Part shown: piece after piece, positions 23,273 through 31,606 of the stretch
Numbering within the stretch: position 1 is the first letter of the stretch
Layout of the letters: each line of letters opens with the position of its first letter
Assembly: GCF_003258355.1 (NCBI RefSeq)
Contig: NZ_QKPO01000008.1
Location: 124,001 to 188,000, forward strand
Direction of reading: 5' to 3'
DNA length: 64,000 bases
Source: Confluentibacter sediminis
GTDB taxonomy: Bacteria; Bacteroidota; Bacteroidia; Flavobacteriales; Flavobacteriaceae
Program-made: the position numbers and the translations under genes
Notes under the pieces: model-generated
What the model saw: only the letters and a program-made list of their open reading frames with translations
Databases searched by the model: none
What the model was told of the DNA's origin: nothing

Positions 23273-24346
23273 TTATTTTGAAATAATTGTACCATCTTCT
23301 TTAATGATTAGAGTTTTATTTGAAAAAGGGCTTTTTACTGAAATAGTATACCCCGTTTTATGATTTTCTAAAGAAGGCTTTAATAGGTTACCATCAACAG
23401 AAATGGGTTCTTTTGAAATACTATCTATAGACGTTGCCCAAGATTCATGTGTTTTGAAATAAGCTTTTTGGCGCCTGTACAGACTATACAATTCCCATTT
23501 AACTTTATCGTCTTGCGGAATATCAAAGCTATCTTTAGCACCAACTTCTTTTGAAGAAAAATAGACATAGCCCCATTTTTCTGGCTCGTGCATATTGATG
23601 ACGCCCATGGGAGACCATACCCAATTGTACTCGGGAAGAAACTTGCCATTAGCATCTTTTTTCCGGGCATAGCGTCCATCTGTTATGGTGTGTTGCCAAT
23701 TCACTCTAGAAAAATCTACTCTCCAAAAGCGATCTCTAGGAACATTATCATGGAAATACGATGTTTTGTAAGCAGCCCAAGGAATGGCCATTTCCAGTAC
23801 CCATCCTTTATCAATATCATTAGGATTGTTTATTGTTCCATTTACTTTAACAGCCGATTTTAACCCTGTAAGCGTCCAATCATTCAATACCACATTGCCT
23901 TCTTCTCTGTAAGGTTTGTTTATAAACAAATCCCAAGCGGTATTTAACGCATTTATTTCTAATTCGTAATAATTAAAAGTATCGCCATCTGGATCTATAA
24001 ACACTTCAAAATCATTATTATAAAAAATGATGGTATCCCGCTGTTTTAAAGTCGCCCAGACATGAGGTTCTTCTAGTTTTGCCAAGATGTAAAAATACGT
24101 ATCATCCCAAAGTATTTTTACTTTTGTATTGTATTTAGGTTTATTTACACCTTCAATATCAATAAAAGCATCAGACCATTGGGCTTTATCCCAAGATGCA
24201 TCAGACTCATCTCCATCAATAACAATATTTTTAGCAGTTTTATATGCTATATATTGTTTTGGAATTAGTTCCTTACTAGGTTGGGCACAACCCAATAAAG
24301 AACTACAAAAAGTTGCTATTACTAATAACCTCAGTTGTAACTGCAT
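23273..24346 (-). CDS. CBM9-like (DOMON-type) carbohydrate-binding lipoprotein
   Basis: The frame opens at 24388, but the ATG at 24346 yields a good lipoprotein signal (MQLQLRLLVIATFCSSLLGC) and clears the GH130 stop at 24351, giving 357 aa. The pattern IDGDESDASWDKAQWSDAF followed by VKILWDDTYFYILAKLEEP, FEVFIDPDGD and ELEINALNTAWD is the family 9-like carbohydrate-binding domain common in Bacteroidota exoenzymes. It occupies about residues 30-250; the rest is unassigned. No catalytic motif is visible. It may bind the glycan or glycopeptide at the cell surface for the GHL10 protein encoded next. Confidence 0.7.
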   Translation of the reverse strand: MQLQLRLLVIATFCSSLLGCAQPSKELIPKQYIAYKTAKNIVIDGDESDASWDKAQWSDAFIDIEGVNKPKYNTKVKILWDDTYFYILAKLEEPHVWATLKQRDTIIFYNNDFEVFIDPDGDTFNYYELEINALNTAWDLFINKPYREEGNVVLNDWTLTGLKSAVKVNGTINNPNDIDKGWVLEMAIPWAAYKTSYFHDNVPRDRFWRVDFSRVNWQHTITDGRYARKKDANGKFLPEYNWVWSPMGVINMHEPEKWGYVYFSSKEVGAKDSFDIPQDDKVKWELYSLYRRQKAYFKTHESWATSIDSISKEPISVDGNLLKPSLENHKTGYTISVKSPFSNKTLIIKEDGTIISK

Positions 24347-24350
24347 AATT

Positions 24351-25316
24351 TTATAAACTGTTGTTTTTTGTGAATTCAATAACTTCACTTAGCTTTCCAA
24401 ATGCCATGGCAACAACCGTATCGGCAGCACCATAGTAAACGGCTAATTTATCTTCTTTGATATCATGCAATGCTGCACATGGAAATACCACATTGGGCAC
24501 ATCTCCATTTTGCTCATAAGATACGGCTGGCCCCAATAAATAAGGTTGAGTTCTATATTTTACAGTATCGGGTTTGTTTTCGTCTAATATAGCTGCTCCC
24601 ATGGCATAACGGAATCCGTTACAGGTGTTAATAACACCATGATATAACATCAACCAACCTTCATTAGTAAGAATTGGGATGGGTCCAGCTCCTATTTTAG
24701 TACACTGCCATGCACTATCTACAAAAGGCGCGGCCTTCATAACACAACGATGCTCTCCCCAATATTTCATATCTGGACTATAGCTAATATAAATATCGCC
24801 AAAAGGTGTATGTCCGTTATCACTCGGACGGCTTAACATGGCGTATTTCCCATTTATTTTCTGCGGAAACAATACCCCATTTCTGTTAAAAGGAAGAAAG
24901 GCATTTTCACACTGAAAAAATTCTTTAAAATCGAATGTATAACAAATGCCAATTGTTGGTCCATTATACCCATTGCACCAGGTAATCCAATAGCGGTCTT
25001 CAATAAACACAACACGCGGATCGTATTTATAATCAGACTCTATCATGTCTGTGTTTCCTGCTTGCATCACAATAGGTTCGTGGTTGATCTCCCAATGGAT
25101 ACCATCTTTACTAAAACCTGCAAAAATATTCATCTGCACCGCTTTGTTATCACATCTAAAAACACCTGCGAAGCCATCTTCAAAAGGCACAACAGCACTA
25201 TTAAAAATACTGTTAGAGGATGGTATTGCATATCTGTTTATAATGGGGTTCTCAGAATACCGCCACATGACGTCATTGCAATTTTCAGGTTTATCTTGCC
25301 AAGGAATATTACTCAC
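24351..25316 (-). CDS. GH130 phosphorylase, probably beta-1,4-mannosyl-N-acetylglucosamine phosphorylase
   Basis: 321 aa, no signal peptide, so cytoplasmic. The GH130 five-bladed propeller is clear, with the proposed catalytic Asp99 in DYKYDPRV, phosphate-site residues in KIGAGPIPI, and [11 protein letters not shown]. Family members related to UhgbMP and B. thetaiotaomicron BT1033 split Man-beta-1,4-GlcNAc with phosphate to mannose-1-phosphate and GlcNAc. That is the core disaccharide of N-glycans and fits the operon. Specificity for Man-Glc cannot be excluded. The next gene upstream on the transcript is the SSS transporter, the likely importer of its substrate. Confidence 0.88.
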   Translation of the reverse strand: MSNIPWQDKPENCNDVMWRYSENPIINRYAIPSSNSIFNSAVVPFEDGFAGVFRCDNKAVQMNIFAGFSKDGIHWEINHEPIVMQAGNTDMIESDYKYDPRVVFIEDRYWITWCNGYNGPTIGICYTFDFKEFFQCENAFLPFNRNGVLFPQKINGKYAMLSRPSDNGHTPFGDIYISYSPDMKYWGEHRCVMKAAPFVDSAWQCTKIGAGPIPILTNEGWLMLYHGVINTCNGFRYAMGAAILDENKPDTVKYRTQPYLLGPAVSYEQNGDVPNVVFPCAALHDIKEDKLAVYYGAADTVVAMAFGKLSEVIEFTKNNSL

Positions 25317-25397
25317 TTTTATTATTTTTTATTATTGAACTTCATTTGATTTTTTCTTCAATTTAAGATAGAGTGGATTAATATAGAACTTAATTTA

Positions 25398-27275
25398 TTA
25401 ATCTTCTAATCTTCTAACTTTATCTAACCATGTATATTTTAAGATGATTGTGGTCACCAAAAAAACAGATAATGAAACCAGTGTTTTTGAATAATCTCTA
25501 ATTAAAAGAAATATAGGTAACACAATCATGCTTGATTGCCACACAATTCCTATAACACAGTTTAACATATCACCTGCAAAATGATTATTTGTTGTAAAAG
25601 ATTTATCTTCAGATTTTAATGTTTTATAAACAGGAGCCCAAAAACCCCATGGTCTTACATTTTTGTAAAAATCTTTTAAAACAAAAATATCTGTAGGCCT
25701 AGTCAATAATGTTCCTAACAAACATCCTATAATAGAAACCCCAAATATTATTGGAAATAAATAGATGGCTTGTAATTCTGACAAATTATATAACCATGAT
25801 CCCACTTCAAAATTTCCTTTATTTTGATCTAATACAAATTGAAGCGATGCCACTAAAAGTCCTGAGAGCATGCCCCAAAAATAGCCCCAACCATTAAAAC
25901 GCCACCACACCCATTTTAAAAAATTAGCTGCTACGTAGCCACCATACAAAGCACTTGTAATCCAAAGTGTTAGTGAATTAATAGAATCTGCAAAAAAGCC
26001 CATAAAGACACCCAAGCCTACAACCAAAAACGATGCTATGTGACTCATTTTAATATAATGCTCACTCGTAGCTTTAGGCTTAAAATACTTTTTATAAATA
26101 TCATTTACTATATAGGCTGGCCCAGAATTTACAAAAGCAGAAAACGTTGACATAAACGCTGCCAAAAGACCAGCAAGAAGCAACCCTTTAATACCTACGG
26201 GCACATGAAAATTGATGATTCTTGGTAATATGATTTCTAAATCAGAACCATTAAGTGATGGGTTCGCAGCCATTTCTGGAGCTAACGTAACAAGTGCAAT
26301 AACGACAATACCAGCAATTAACAAATATCTTGGGATAAATAAAATTAGGTTGGTAAACCCACTCATATAAGCTGCTTCTTTAACCGATTTTGTGGAAAGT
26401 ATTCGTTGCATATCAAAACCTGGCGTAGGCCCTGCAATACTTGCGAAAAACCCCTTGAATAAACTCATCCCAATTAAAGCTCCAAACATTTTGTAGCCTT
26501 CAGAATCAATTAAATTATTAAAGGCTTGGTATTTAGAACTCCAATGTGTGTCTAGCTCCCAGCCAAAGAAAATATTTCTCCATTCTTCTGAAATCACAGC
26601 ATTTATTTGAACATCTGTAAAATAAATAAGGGTATATCCTGCAACAAGTACCCCCGCAATAACCATAATGCCATATTGTAACACTTCGGTAGCAACTACA
26701 GAAAACATACCTCCTTTAACGGTGTAGATAGTCGTTAATAAAATAATAATCAAGGCATACGATTGATCTGAATTAAAGATAAGGGTGTCATCAAATTGAA
26801 GTGTCATATCCCAAGGCAAAATAACTGTCATAAATTTACCTATGCCTTCAAAAAAGTAAGCAATGAATCCAATGGCAGAAACAATAGCAAAAACAGCTAC
26901 AATAATATGAGATGCTTTACCTGCTTTATCATTTCCAAAGCGTGTTAAAATCCACTCAGACCCCGTCATCACTTTAGATCTACGTATCCAAATAGCTAAG
27001 AACATCATCACAAAAATTTGGTTCCAAATGGGCCAAAGCCACATGAACATAAAACTTTTAGCGCCATATAGAAAAAGCCATCCAACCATTAAGGAAGTTC
27101 CAGAAATATCAAACATTCCAGAACCATTGCTCAATCCTAAGTAGTACCATTTAATGGAATTTCCACCAAGAAAATAATCGTCCAATCCGTTTGACGCTTT
27201 TTTAGAAATCCAAATACCAACACCTATGGTTAACAGGATATAACCTATAATAATACTTAAATCAATAATATCCAT
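25398..27275 (-). CDS. SSS-family sodium:solute symporter
   Basis: 625 aa inner-membrane protein with about 14 hydrophobic segments. The first one (IIGYILLTIGVGIWISKKA) is followed by DDYFLGGNSIKWYYLGLSN, the classic SSS start. Sodium-site features such as GMFDISGTSLMVGW and SAFVNSGPAYIVND are visible. It lies between GH92 (1-bp gap) and GH130, so the likely cargo is Man-GlcNAc, mannose or another N-glycan breakdown product. A symporter carries this step in Bacteroidota mannan and N-glycan loci where an MFS protein is often used instead. Cargo identity is inferred only from context. Confidence 0.88.
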   Translation of the reverse strand: MDIIDLSIIIGYILLTIGVGIWISKKASNGLDDYFLGGNSIKWYYLGLSNGSGMFDISGTSLMVGWLFLYGAKSFMFMWLWPIWNQIFVMMFLAIWIRRSKVMTGSEWILTRFGNDKAGKASHIIVAVFAIVSAIGFIAYFFEGIGKFMTVILPWDMTLQFDDTLIFNSDQSYALIIILLTTIYTVKGGMFSVVATEVLQYGIMVIAGVLVAGYTLIYFTDVQINAVISEEWRNIFFGWELDTHWSSKYQAFNNLIDSEGYKMFGALIGMSLFKGFFASIAGPTPGFDMQRILSTKSVKEAAYMSGFTNLILFIPRYLLIAGIVVIALVTLAPEMAANPSLNGSDLEIILPRIINFHVPVGIKGLLLAGLLAAFMSTFSAFVNSGPAYIVNDIYKKYFKPKATSEHYIKMSHIASFLVVGLGVFMGFFADSINSLTLWITSALYGGYVAANFLKWVWWRFNGWGYFWGMLSGLLVASLQFVLDQNKGNFEVGSWLYNLSELQAIYLFPIIFGVSIIGCLLGTLLTRPTDIFVLKDFYKNVRPWGFWAPVYKTLKSEDKSFTTNNHFAGDMLNCVIGIVWQSSMIVLPIFLLIRDYSKTLVSLSVFLVTTIILKYTWLDKVRRLED

Positions 27276-27276
27276 A

Positions 27277-29544
27277 TTAGTTCAAATTGTTATTAGTTAA
27301 ACCCCATGTTTTATTTGGTTCGGATCCCATAACAAAATGCAAGACACCTCCTTGAATAATTTGTTGATGCAAGATAGATGTTTGATTAAATTCAGTACCA
27401 TTAAGTGTGACAGACTGAATGTATATATTTTTATCTGAAACATGTTCTGCTTCAATCACAAAGGGTTTCCCGTTGGGCAGATGAATTGTTGATTTTTCAA
27501 AAATAGGTCTTCCAATTTCGTACTCGCCTGAAGCGGGATTCATAGGATATAAGCCTATGGAACTAAACACATACCAAGCGGACATTTGTCCGCAATCTTC
27601 ATTACCGCTCAAACCATTTGGTGTTGTATTGTATTGGGTCTCTAAAATATGATGTACCCAATATTGTGTTCGCCAAGGTTTATTGGCTTTGTTAAACATG
27701 TAAGCAATATGATGGCTAGGCTCGTTACCATGAGCATATTGTCCTATTAGCCCAGAAATATCGGCAGATATATTATCTCCAGTAATTTCAGAACTTTCGG
27801 TAAACAGTTGTTCTAAACGGCTGGTAAAAACATCATCATTTCCGTGTAACGAAATTAAATCCTTCACATTTTGTGGCACAAACCAACTGTGTTGCCATGC
27901 ATTACCTTCGGTATAATCAGTATGTTCTCTGTGATTGGAATGTTTGGGATCAAAAGGCTCGTTCCATGATTTACCATCATCAGATTTACCACGCATAAAG
28001 CATGTTTCAGGATCGAATATATATTGATATGCTTTTGATCGGTTTATAAAATATGTGTAATCATCATCTTTACCTAACGCTTTTGCCATCTGTGCAACAC
28101 ACCAATCATCAAAAGCATATTCTAAGGTAATGGTAACCGATTCATCTAATAAATTATAAGGAATGTATCCATACTTTTTATATAAGTCCAAACCGCGTTC
28201 ATCTTGCATCATGGTTGTTTTCATGGCTTGATATGCTTTTTCTGCATCAAACCCCGTAATGCCTTTTTTATAAGCATCTACAATTACAGGAATGGAATGG
28301 TAGCCCGTCATGGTATTGGTTTCATTGCCATAAAGCGTCCAAACCGGCAAAATGTGTTTAGTCTCGTAATAGGCTAACATCGAGTTAATAATATCTGATG
28401 TTTTATCTGGAGCGATTAAAGTTAACAAAGGATTTTCTGCTCTAAATGTATCCCAAAGTGATAAGGTAGAATACGCTGTATAATTTGTAGCTGTTACAAT
28501 ACTATCATTCTCTTTTCTAAACTGCCCGTTTTTATCACTAAAAGTTACAGGTGCCAATTGCGAATGATATAAGGCGGTGTAAAATATCGTTTTAAGGGAA
28601 TCGACAGGTGTTTCAACTTCAATTTTTGATAATGCTGAATTCCAAGTGCTTTCAGCTTCGGTTTTTATTTTTTCAAAATTAAAATCTCCTTCATCTAAAT
28701 TATCTTTTGCGTTGTCAATACTAACTGATGACACGGCTACTTTTACAAGTAATTCACTGCCTACTTCTGCATTAAAAAACAATTGTGCTTTGGTTTTCTC
28801 TCCTTCCGCAGTTATATCTTCTACAATACTTTGGTTTGAAACCAATACGTGCTTTGCAAGAAGTTTAGAAAATTTAGCAACAAAAAAGACTTTTTGGTTT
28901 TTTGCCCAGCCTGTACTAAAACGATAACCACTTACTGTATGGTCGTCTTCAATGGTGATAGCTGTTTTTAAGGAGCTATCCCAATTAATGGCAAAACCAA
29001 GATCTATAACTACTGATTGTGCATCATTTTTTGTAAATGTATATTTATGGTACGCTGTTCTTAAAGAGGTCGTTAATTCTACGTTTACTTTTGGGTCTTC
29101 AAGAAACACTTGATAGTATCCAGGACTAGCCTTTTCATTAGCGTGACTGTAGGATGATTTATAAGGAAGAGAATCTCTGTTTTTTGTGTCAATGGTTAAA
29201 TCCACTTGCTTATTGGCTGGCATAAATAATACATCGGCTAAATCACCTATGCCTGTACCGCTTAAATGCAAATGACTAAAGCCAGCTATTATAGAATCTG
29301 AATAATGATATCCTGAACACCAATCCCAGCTTGAAATACCATTATCTGGACTCACTTGTACCATCCCAAAAGGCACAGTTGCCCCTGGGTAAGTATGTCC
29401 ATGACCTCCGGCGCCTATAAATGGATCTACAAATTTTGTCACATATTCTTTAAGTTCCTTATTTTCAGGAGCTCTTTCTTTACAACTGGAAATTAAAACT
29501 ATAAATAAGATAAGGGGTAAAAAGTTTTTCATAGGTGTCATCAT
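27277..29544 (-). CDS. GH92 alpha-mannosidase lipoprotein, canonical, first gene of the operon
   Basis: 755 aa with a lipoprotein signal (lipobox LISSC, Cys21). An ATG four codons downstream (MKNFLPLI) is an equally plausible start. Canonical GH92 motifs: FVDPFIGAGGHGHTYPGAT (38-56), GFSHLHLSGTGIGD (88-101), EGNAWQHSWFVP (546-557), HGNEPSHH (605-612), GNEDCGQMSAWY (647-658). It is the first gene of the minus-strand run, right behind the candidate promoter at 29581-29613 and facing the divergent sensor-kinase gene. It probably trims alpha-mannose from high-mannose or trimmed N-glycans in the periplasm. Confidence 0.94.
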   Translation of the reverse strand: MMTPMKNFLPLILFIVLISSCKERAPENKELKEYVTKFVDPFIGAGGHGHTYPGATVPFGMVQVSPDNGISSWDWCSGYHYSDSIIAGFSHLHLSGTGIGDLADVLFMPANKQVDLTIDTKNRDSLPYKSSYSHANEKASPGYYQVFLEDPKVNVELTTSLRTAYHKYTFTKNDAQSVVIDLGFAINWDSSLKTAITIEDDHTVSGYRFSTGWAKNQKVFFVAKFSKLLAKHVLVSNQSIVEDITAEGEKTKAQLFFNAEVGSELLVKVAVSSVSIDNAKDNLDEGDFNFEKIKTEAESTWNSALSKIEVETPVDSLKTIFYTALYHSQLAPVTFSDKNGQFRKENDSIVTATNYTAYSTLSLWDTFRAENPLLTLIAPDKTSDIINSMLAYYETKHILPVWTLYGNETNTMTGYHSIPVIVDAYKKGITGFDAEKAYQAMKTTMMQDERGLDLYKKYGYIPYNLLDESVTITLEYAFDDWCVAQMAKALGKDDDYTYFINRSKAYQYIFDPETCFMRGKSDDGKSWNEPFDPKHSNHREHTDYTEGNAWQHSWFVPQNVKDLISLHGNDDVFTSRLEQLFTESSEITGDNISADISGLIGQYAHGNEPSHHIAYMFNKANKPWRTQYWVHHILETQYNTTPNGLSGNEDCGQMSAWYVFSSIGLYPMNPASGEYEIGRPIFEKSTIHLPNGKPFVIEAEHVSDKNIYIQSVTLNGTEFNQTSILHQQIIQGGVLHFVMGSEPNKTWGLTNNNLN

Positions 29545-29580
29545 AATTTAAGTTTAAATTTTCATTAATTTTACTGATTT

Positions 29581-29613
29581 CAAAAGTAATTTAGACGGAT
29601 AACATATAAACAA
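29581..29613 (-). promoter_or_regulatory. Candidate promoter of the glycan-degradation operon
   Basis: On the minus strand a perfect Bacteroidota -7 box, TACTTTTG (TAnnTTTG), covers 29581-29588. A TTG that could be the -33 element lies at 29611-29613, with a 22-bp spacer, longer than the usual 17-20. The start codon of the first GH92 is 37 bp downstream of the box. The intergenic space is only 109 bp and shared with the divergent kinase gene, so any regulator site must lie here too. Confidence 0.45.
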
Positions 29614-29653
29614 GCCTAAACACCACAAAAATTACAATCCATTTTTTTTAATA

Positions 29654-30712
29654 ATGAATTTTAATACTAATAAATCTTATCTAATATCAAGAAAATATCA
29701 CGTTATATTTTGGGGTGTATATTTTTTATTTAACACATTTCGCTGGGGTAGGTATTTTAATGATTATTTGTATTCACTAAAGAGTAATTTATTGGGTTTT
29801 CCAATACACATGGTGTCTTGTTACTTAAATATTTTTGTTTTCATGCCTTTTTTGATATATAGAAAAAAGTATGTTCTATATGTTATTACCATTTTATCTA
29901 CCATATTTATTATGGTTATGGTAAAGTATAATTTAACCTATTTATTAATAAGCCATAATGTATGGCCCGAAGGTCCAGAACCTATTGACAAACTAACGCT
30001 AAATTACATCATAGAAATGATGATTGGAGAACTTTATGTTATTGGATTTGTTGCAGCAATAAAGATTACATTTGATTTTTTAAAAGAGCATAAACGTGTT
30101 GCAGACCTGGAAAAAACACAGTTAGAAACCGAACTTCTTTTTTTAAAAAATCAGATATCCCCCCATTTTTTCTTTAACACTCTCAATAATATTTACTCTT
30201 TAGCAGTAGAAAAGTCAAACAAAACACCCAAAATAATCTTAAAGCTATCAGAATTAATGCGCTATATGCTTTACGAAACAAAAGCCAAACGACAAAGTTT
30301 ACAAAATGAAATACTGTGTATTCAAAATTACCTCGATCTAGAACGTGTAAGGTATAATGATTCCCTAGAAGTAAGTATGAATATATCTGGAGATATTGAA
30401 GATAAAGAAATTTCCCCAATTTTATTGCTAACATTTGTAGAAAACGCCTTTAAACACGGTGCCAATAAAAACATTGGAGACGTTAAAATTGTTATTAACT
30501 TTAAAATCATTGAAAAATTTCTTTACTTTACCATAATTAACCCCATGCCCTTAATTACAAGGCATAAAGATCATTTCAAAGAGTCTAGCGGGATTGGCTT
30601 AGAAAACGTTAAAAAAAGACTCGCTTTAGGTTACGATAAAAACGATTATGATCTTAAAATAAAAAGCAATAAAAAAAAGTTTGTTGTTAAACTTAAAATT
30701 AAAGTAGGTTAA
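29654..30712 (+). CDS. LytS/YehU-type sensor histidine kinase
   Basis: 352 aa. Four hydrophobic segments occupy about 1-140, then a short coiled-coil leads into the His_kinase domain (PF06580 type). The phospho-acceptor is His171 in NQISPHFFFNTLNNI, and the ATPase has LLLTFVENAFKHG (N box) and SSGIGLENVKKRL (G box). There is no periplasmic sensor domain of size, as is usual for this family, so the signal is probably sensed in the membrane. It is divergent from the glycan operon with 109 bp between start codons, and is followed by its LytTR regulator. Confidence 0.92.
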   Translation: MNFNTNKSYLISRKYHVIFWGVYFLFNTFRWGRYFNDYLYSLKSNLLGFPIHMVSCYLNIFVFMPFLIYRKKYVLYVITILSTIFIMVMVKYNLTYLLISHNVWPEGPEPIDKLTLNYIIEMMIGELYVIGFVAAIKITFDFLKEHKRVADLEKTQLETELLFLKNQISPHFFFNTLNNIYSLAVEKSNKTPKIILKLSELMRYMLYETKAKRQSLQNEILCIQNYLDLERVRYNDSLEVSMNISGDIEDKEISPILLLTFVENAFKHGANKNIGDVKIVINFKIIEKFLYFTIINPMPLITRHKDHFKESSGIGLENVKKRLALGYDKNDYDLKIKSNKKKFVVKLKIKVG

Positions 30713-30773
30713 AATTAAAAACACTTATTAGTAATTTTATTAGAATTACTTTTATTGATAAATAGCAAAAAAC

Positions 30774-31487
30774 ATGAGCATAAGTTGTTTAATCATTGAT
30801 GACGAACCCTTAGCAATTAATATTATTAAAAATTACTTAGAACACATTGATAATTTTGAAATGCTAAATTCATTTAATAACGCTATTGATGGTTTAAACT
30901 TTTTAAAAAACAACACCGTTGATGTAGTTTTTTTAGATATTAATATGCCTGTCCTTGATGGTATAAACTTCATTAAAAGCCTAGAAAAACCTCCGTTGCT
31001 CATAATTACTACTGCCTATGATGAGTTTGCCATAGAAACTTATGAACTGGATGTTTTAGATTACTTGGTTAAACCTGTTGAATTCCCTAGGTTTATGAAA
31101 GCTCTAAATAAGGTTGAAAAAAGGCTTGACATAAGCAATAAAACACCCCTAGAAAGTATTAAAGAACGTCTTTTTGTTTTTGTTAAGATTGATAAGAAAA
31201 AAATGAAGAAAATTTTTCTAGACGAAATTTTAGTCATTGAAAGCTTGAAAGATTACTTAAAAATAAACACTCTAACAGGCCGATATATTGTACACAGTAC
31301 TCTAACCGATTTCACAAATTTATTACCTTCAAGAGATTTTATACGCATACACAGGTCGTATACAGTAGCAGTTGATAAAATTGATGCCGTTGAAGGAAAC
31401 AGTGTAGAAATTGAAGGACTTAGATACGTGATTGGTAGATCTTATTTAGAAGATGTAAAACAGAAAATTTTAAATTCTTCCATTTAA
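30774..31487 (+). CDS. LytTR-family response regulator
   Basis: 237 aa. The receiver domain has the acidic pair IIDDEP (8-12), the phosphorylation site Asp55 in VVFLDINMPVLDG and a conserved Lys in DYLVKPVEF. A LytTR DNA-binding domain covers about 135-235 (ILVIESLKDYLKINT, RIHRSYTVAVDKIDAVEG). It lies 61 bp behind the histidine kinase, forming a two-component system. Its position makes it a candidate regulator of the divergent GH92-led operon, although the locus could also be only a neighbour. LytTR factors usually bind pairs of short direct repeats. Confidence 0.93.
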   Translation: MSISCLIIDDEPLAINIIKNYLEHIDNFEMLNSFNNAIDGLNFLKNNTVDVVFLDINMPVLDGINFIKSLEKPPLLIITTAYDEFAIETYELDVLDYLVKPVEFPRFMKALNKVEKRLDISNKTPLESIKERLFVFVKIDKKKMKKIFLDEILVIESLKDYLKINTLTGRYIVHSTLTDFTNLLPSRDFIRIHRSYTVAVDKIDAVEGNSVEIEGLRYVIGRSYLEDVKQKILNSSI

Positions 31488-31606
31488 AAAAGCTGTAAAA
31501 AAATGATGGCTATCATCTATTTAAAGAGATAACCATCAATACTTAATAAACAAACTAAACTCAAACATTATAATGCTATTAACCAACACTATTCTATTTA
31601 TTCTTT

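Noticed and set aside
22934-23281. Plus-strand 115-codon frame opposite the GHL10 gene
   Set aside because: Longest antisense frame in the region but fully inside a real gene on the other strand.
31505-31537. Imperfect hairpin behind the LytTR regulator gene
   Set aside because: One mismatch in a short stem and no T run, so not called as a terminator.
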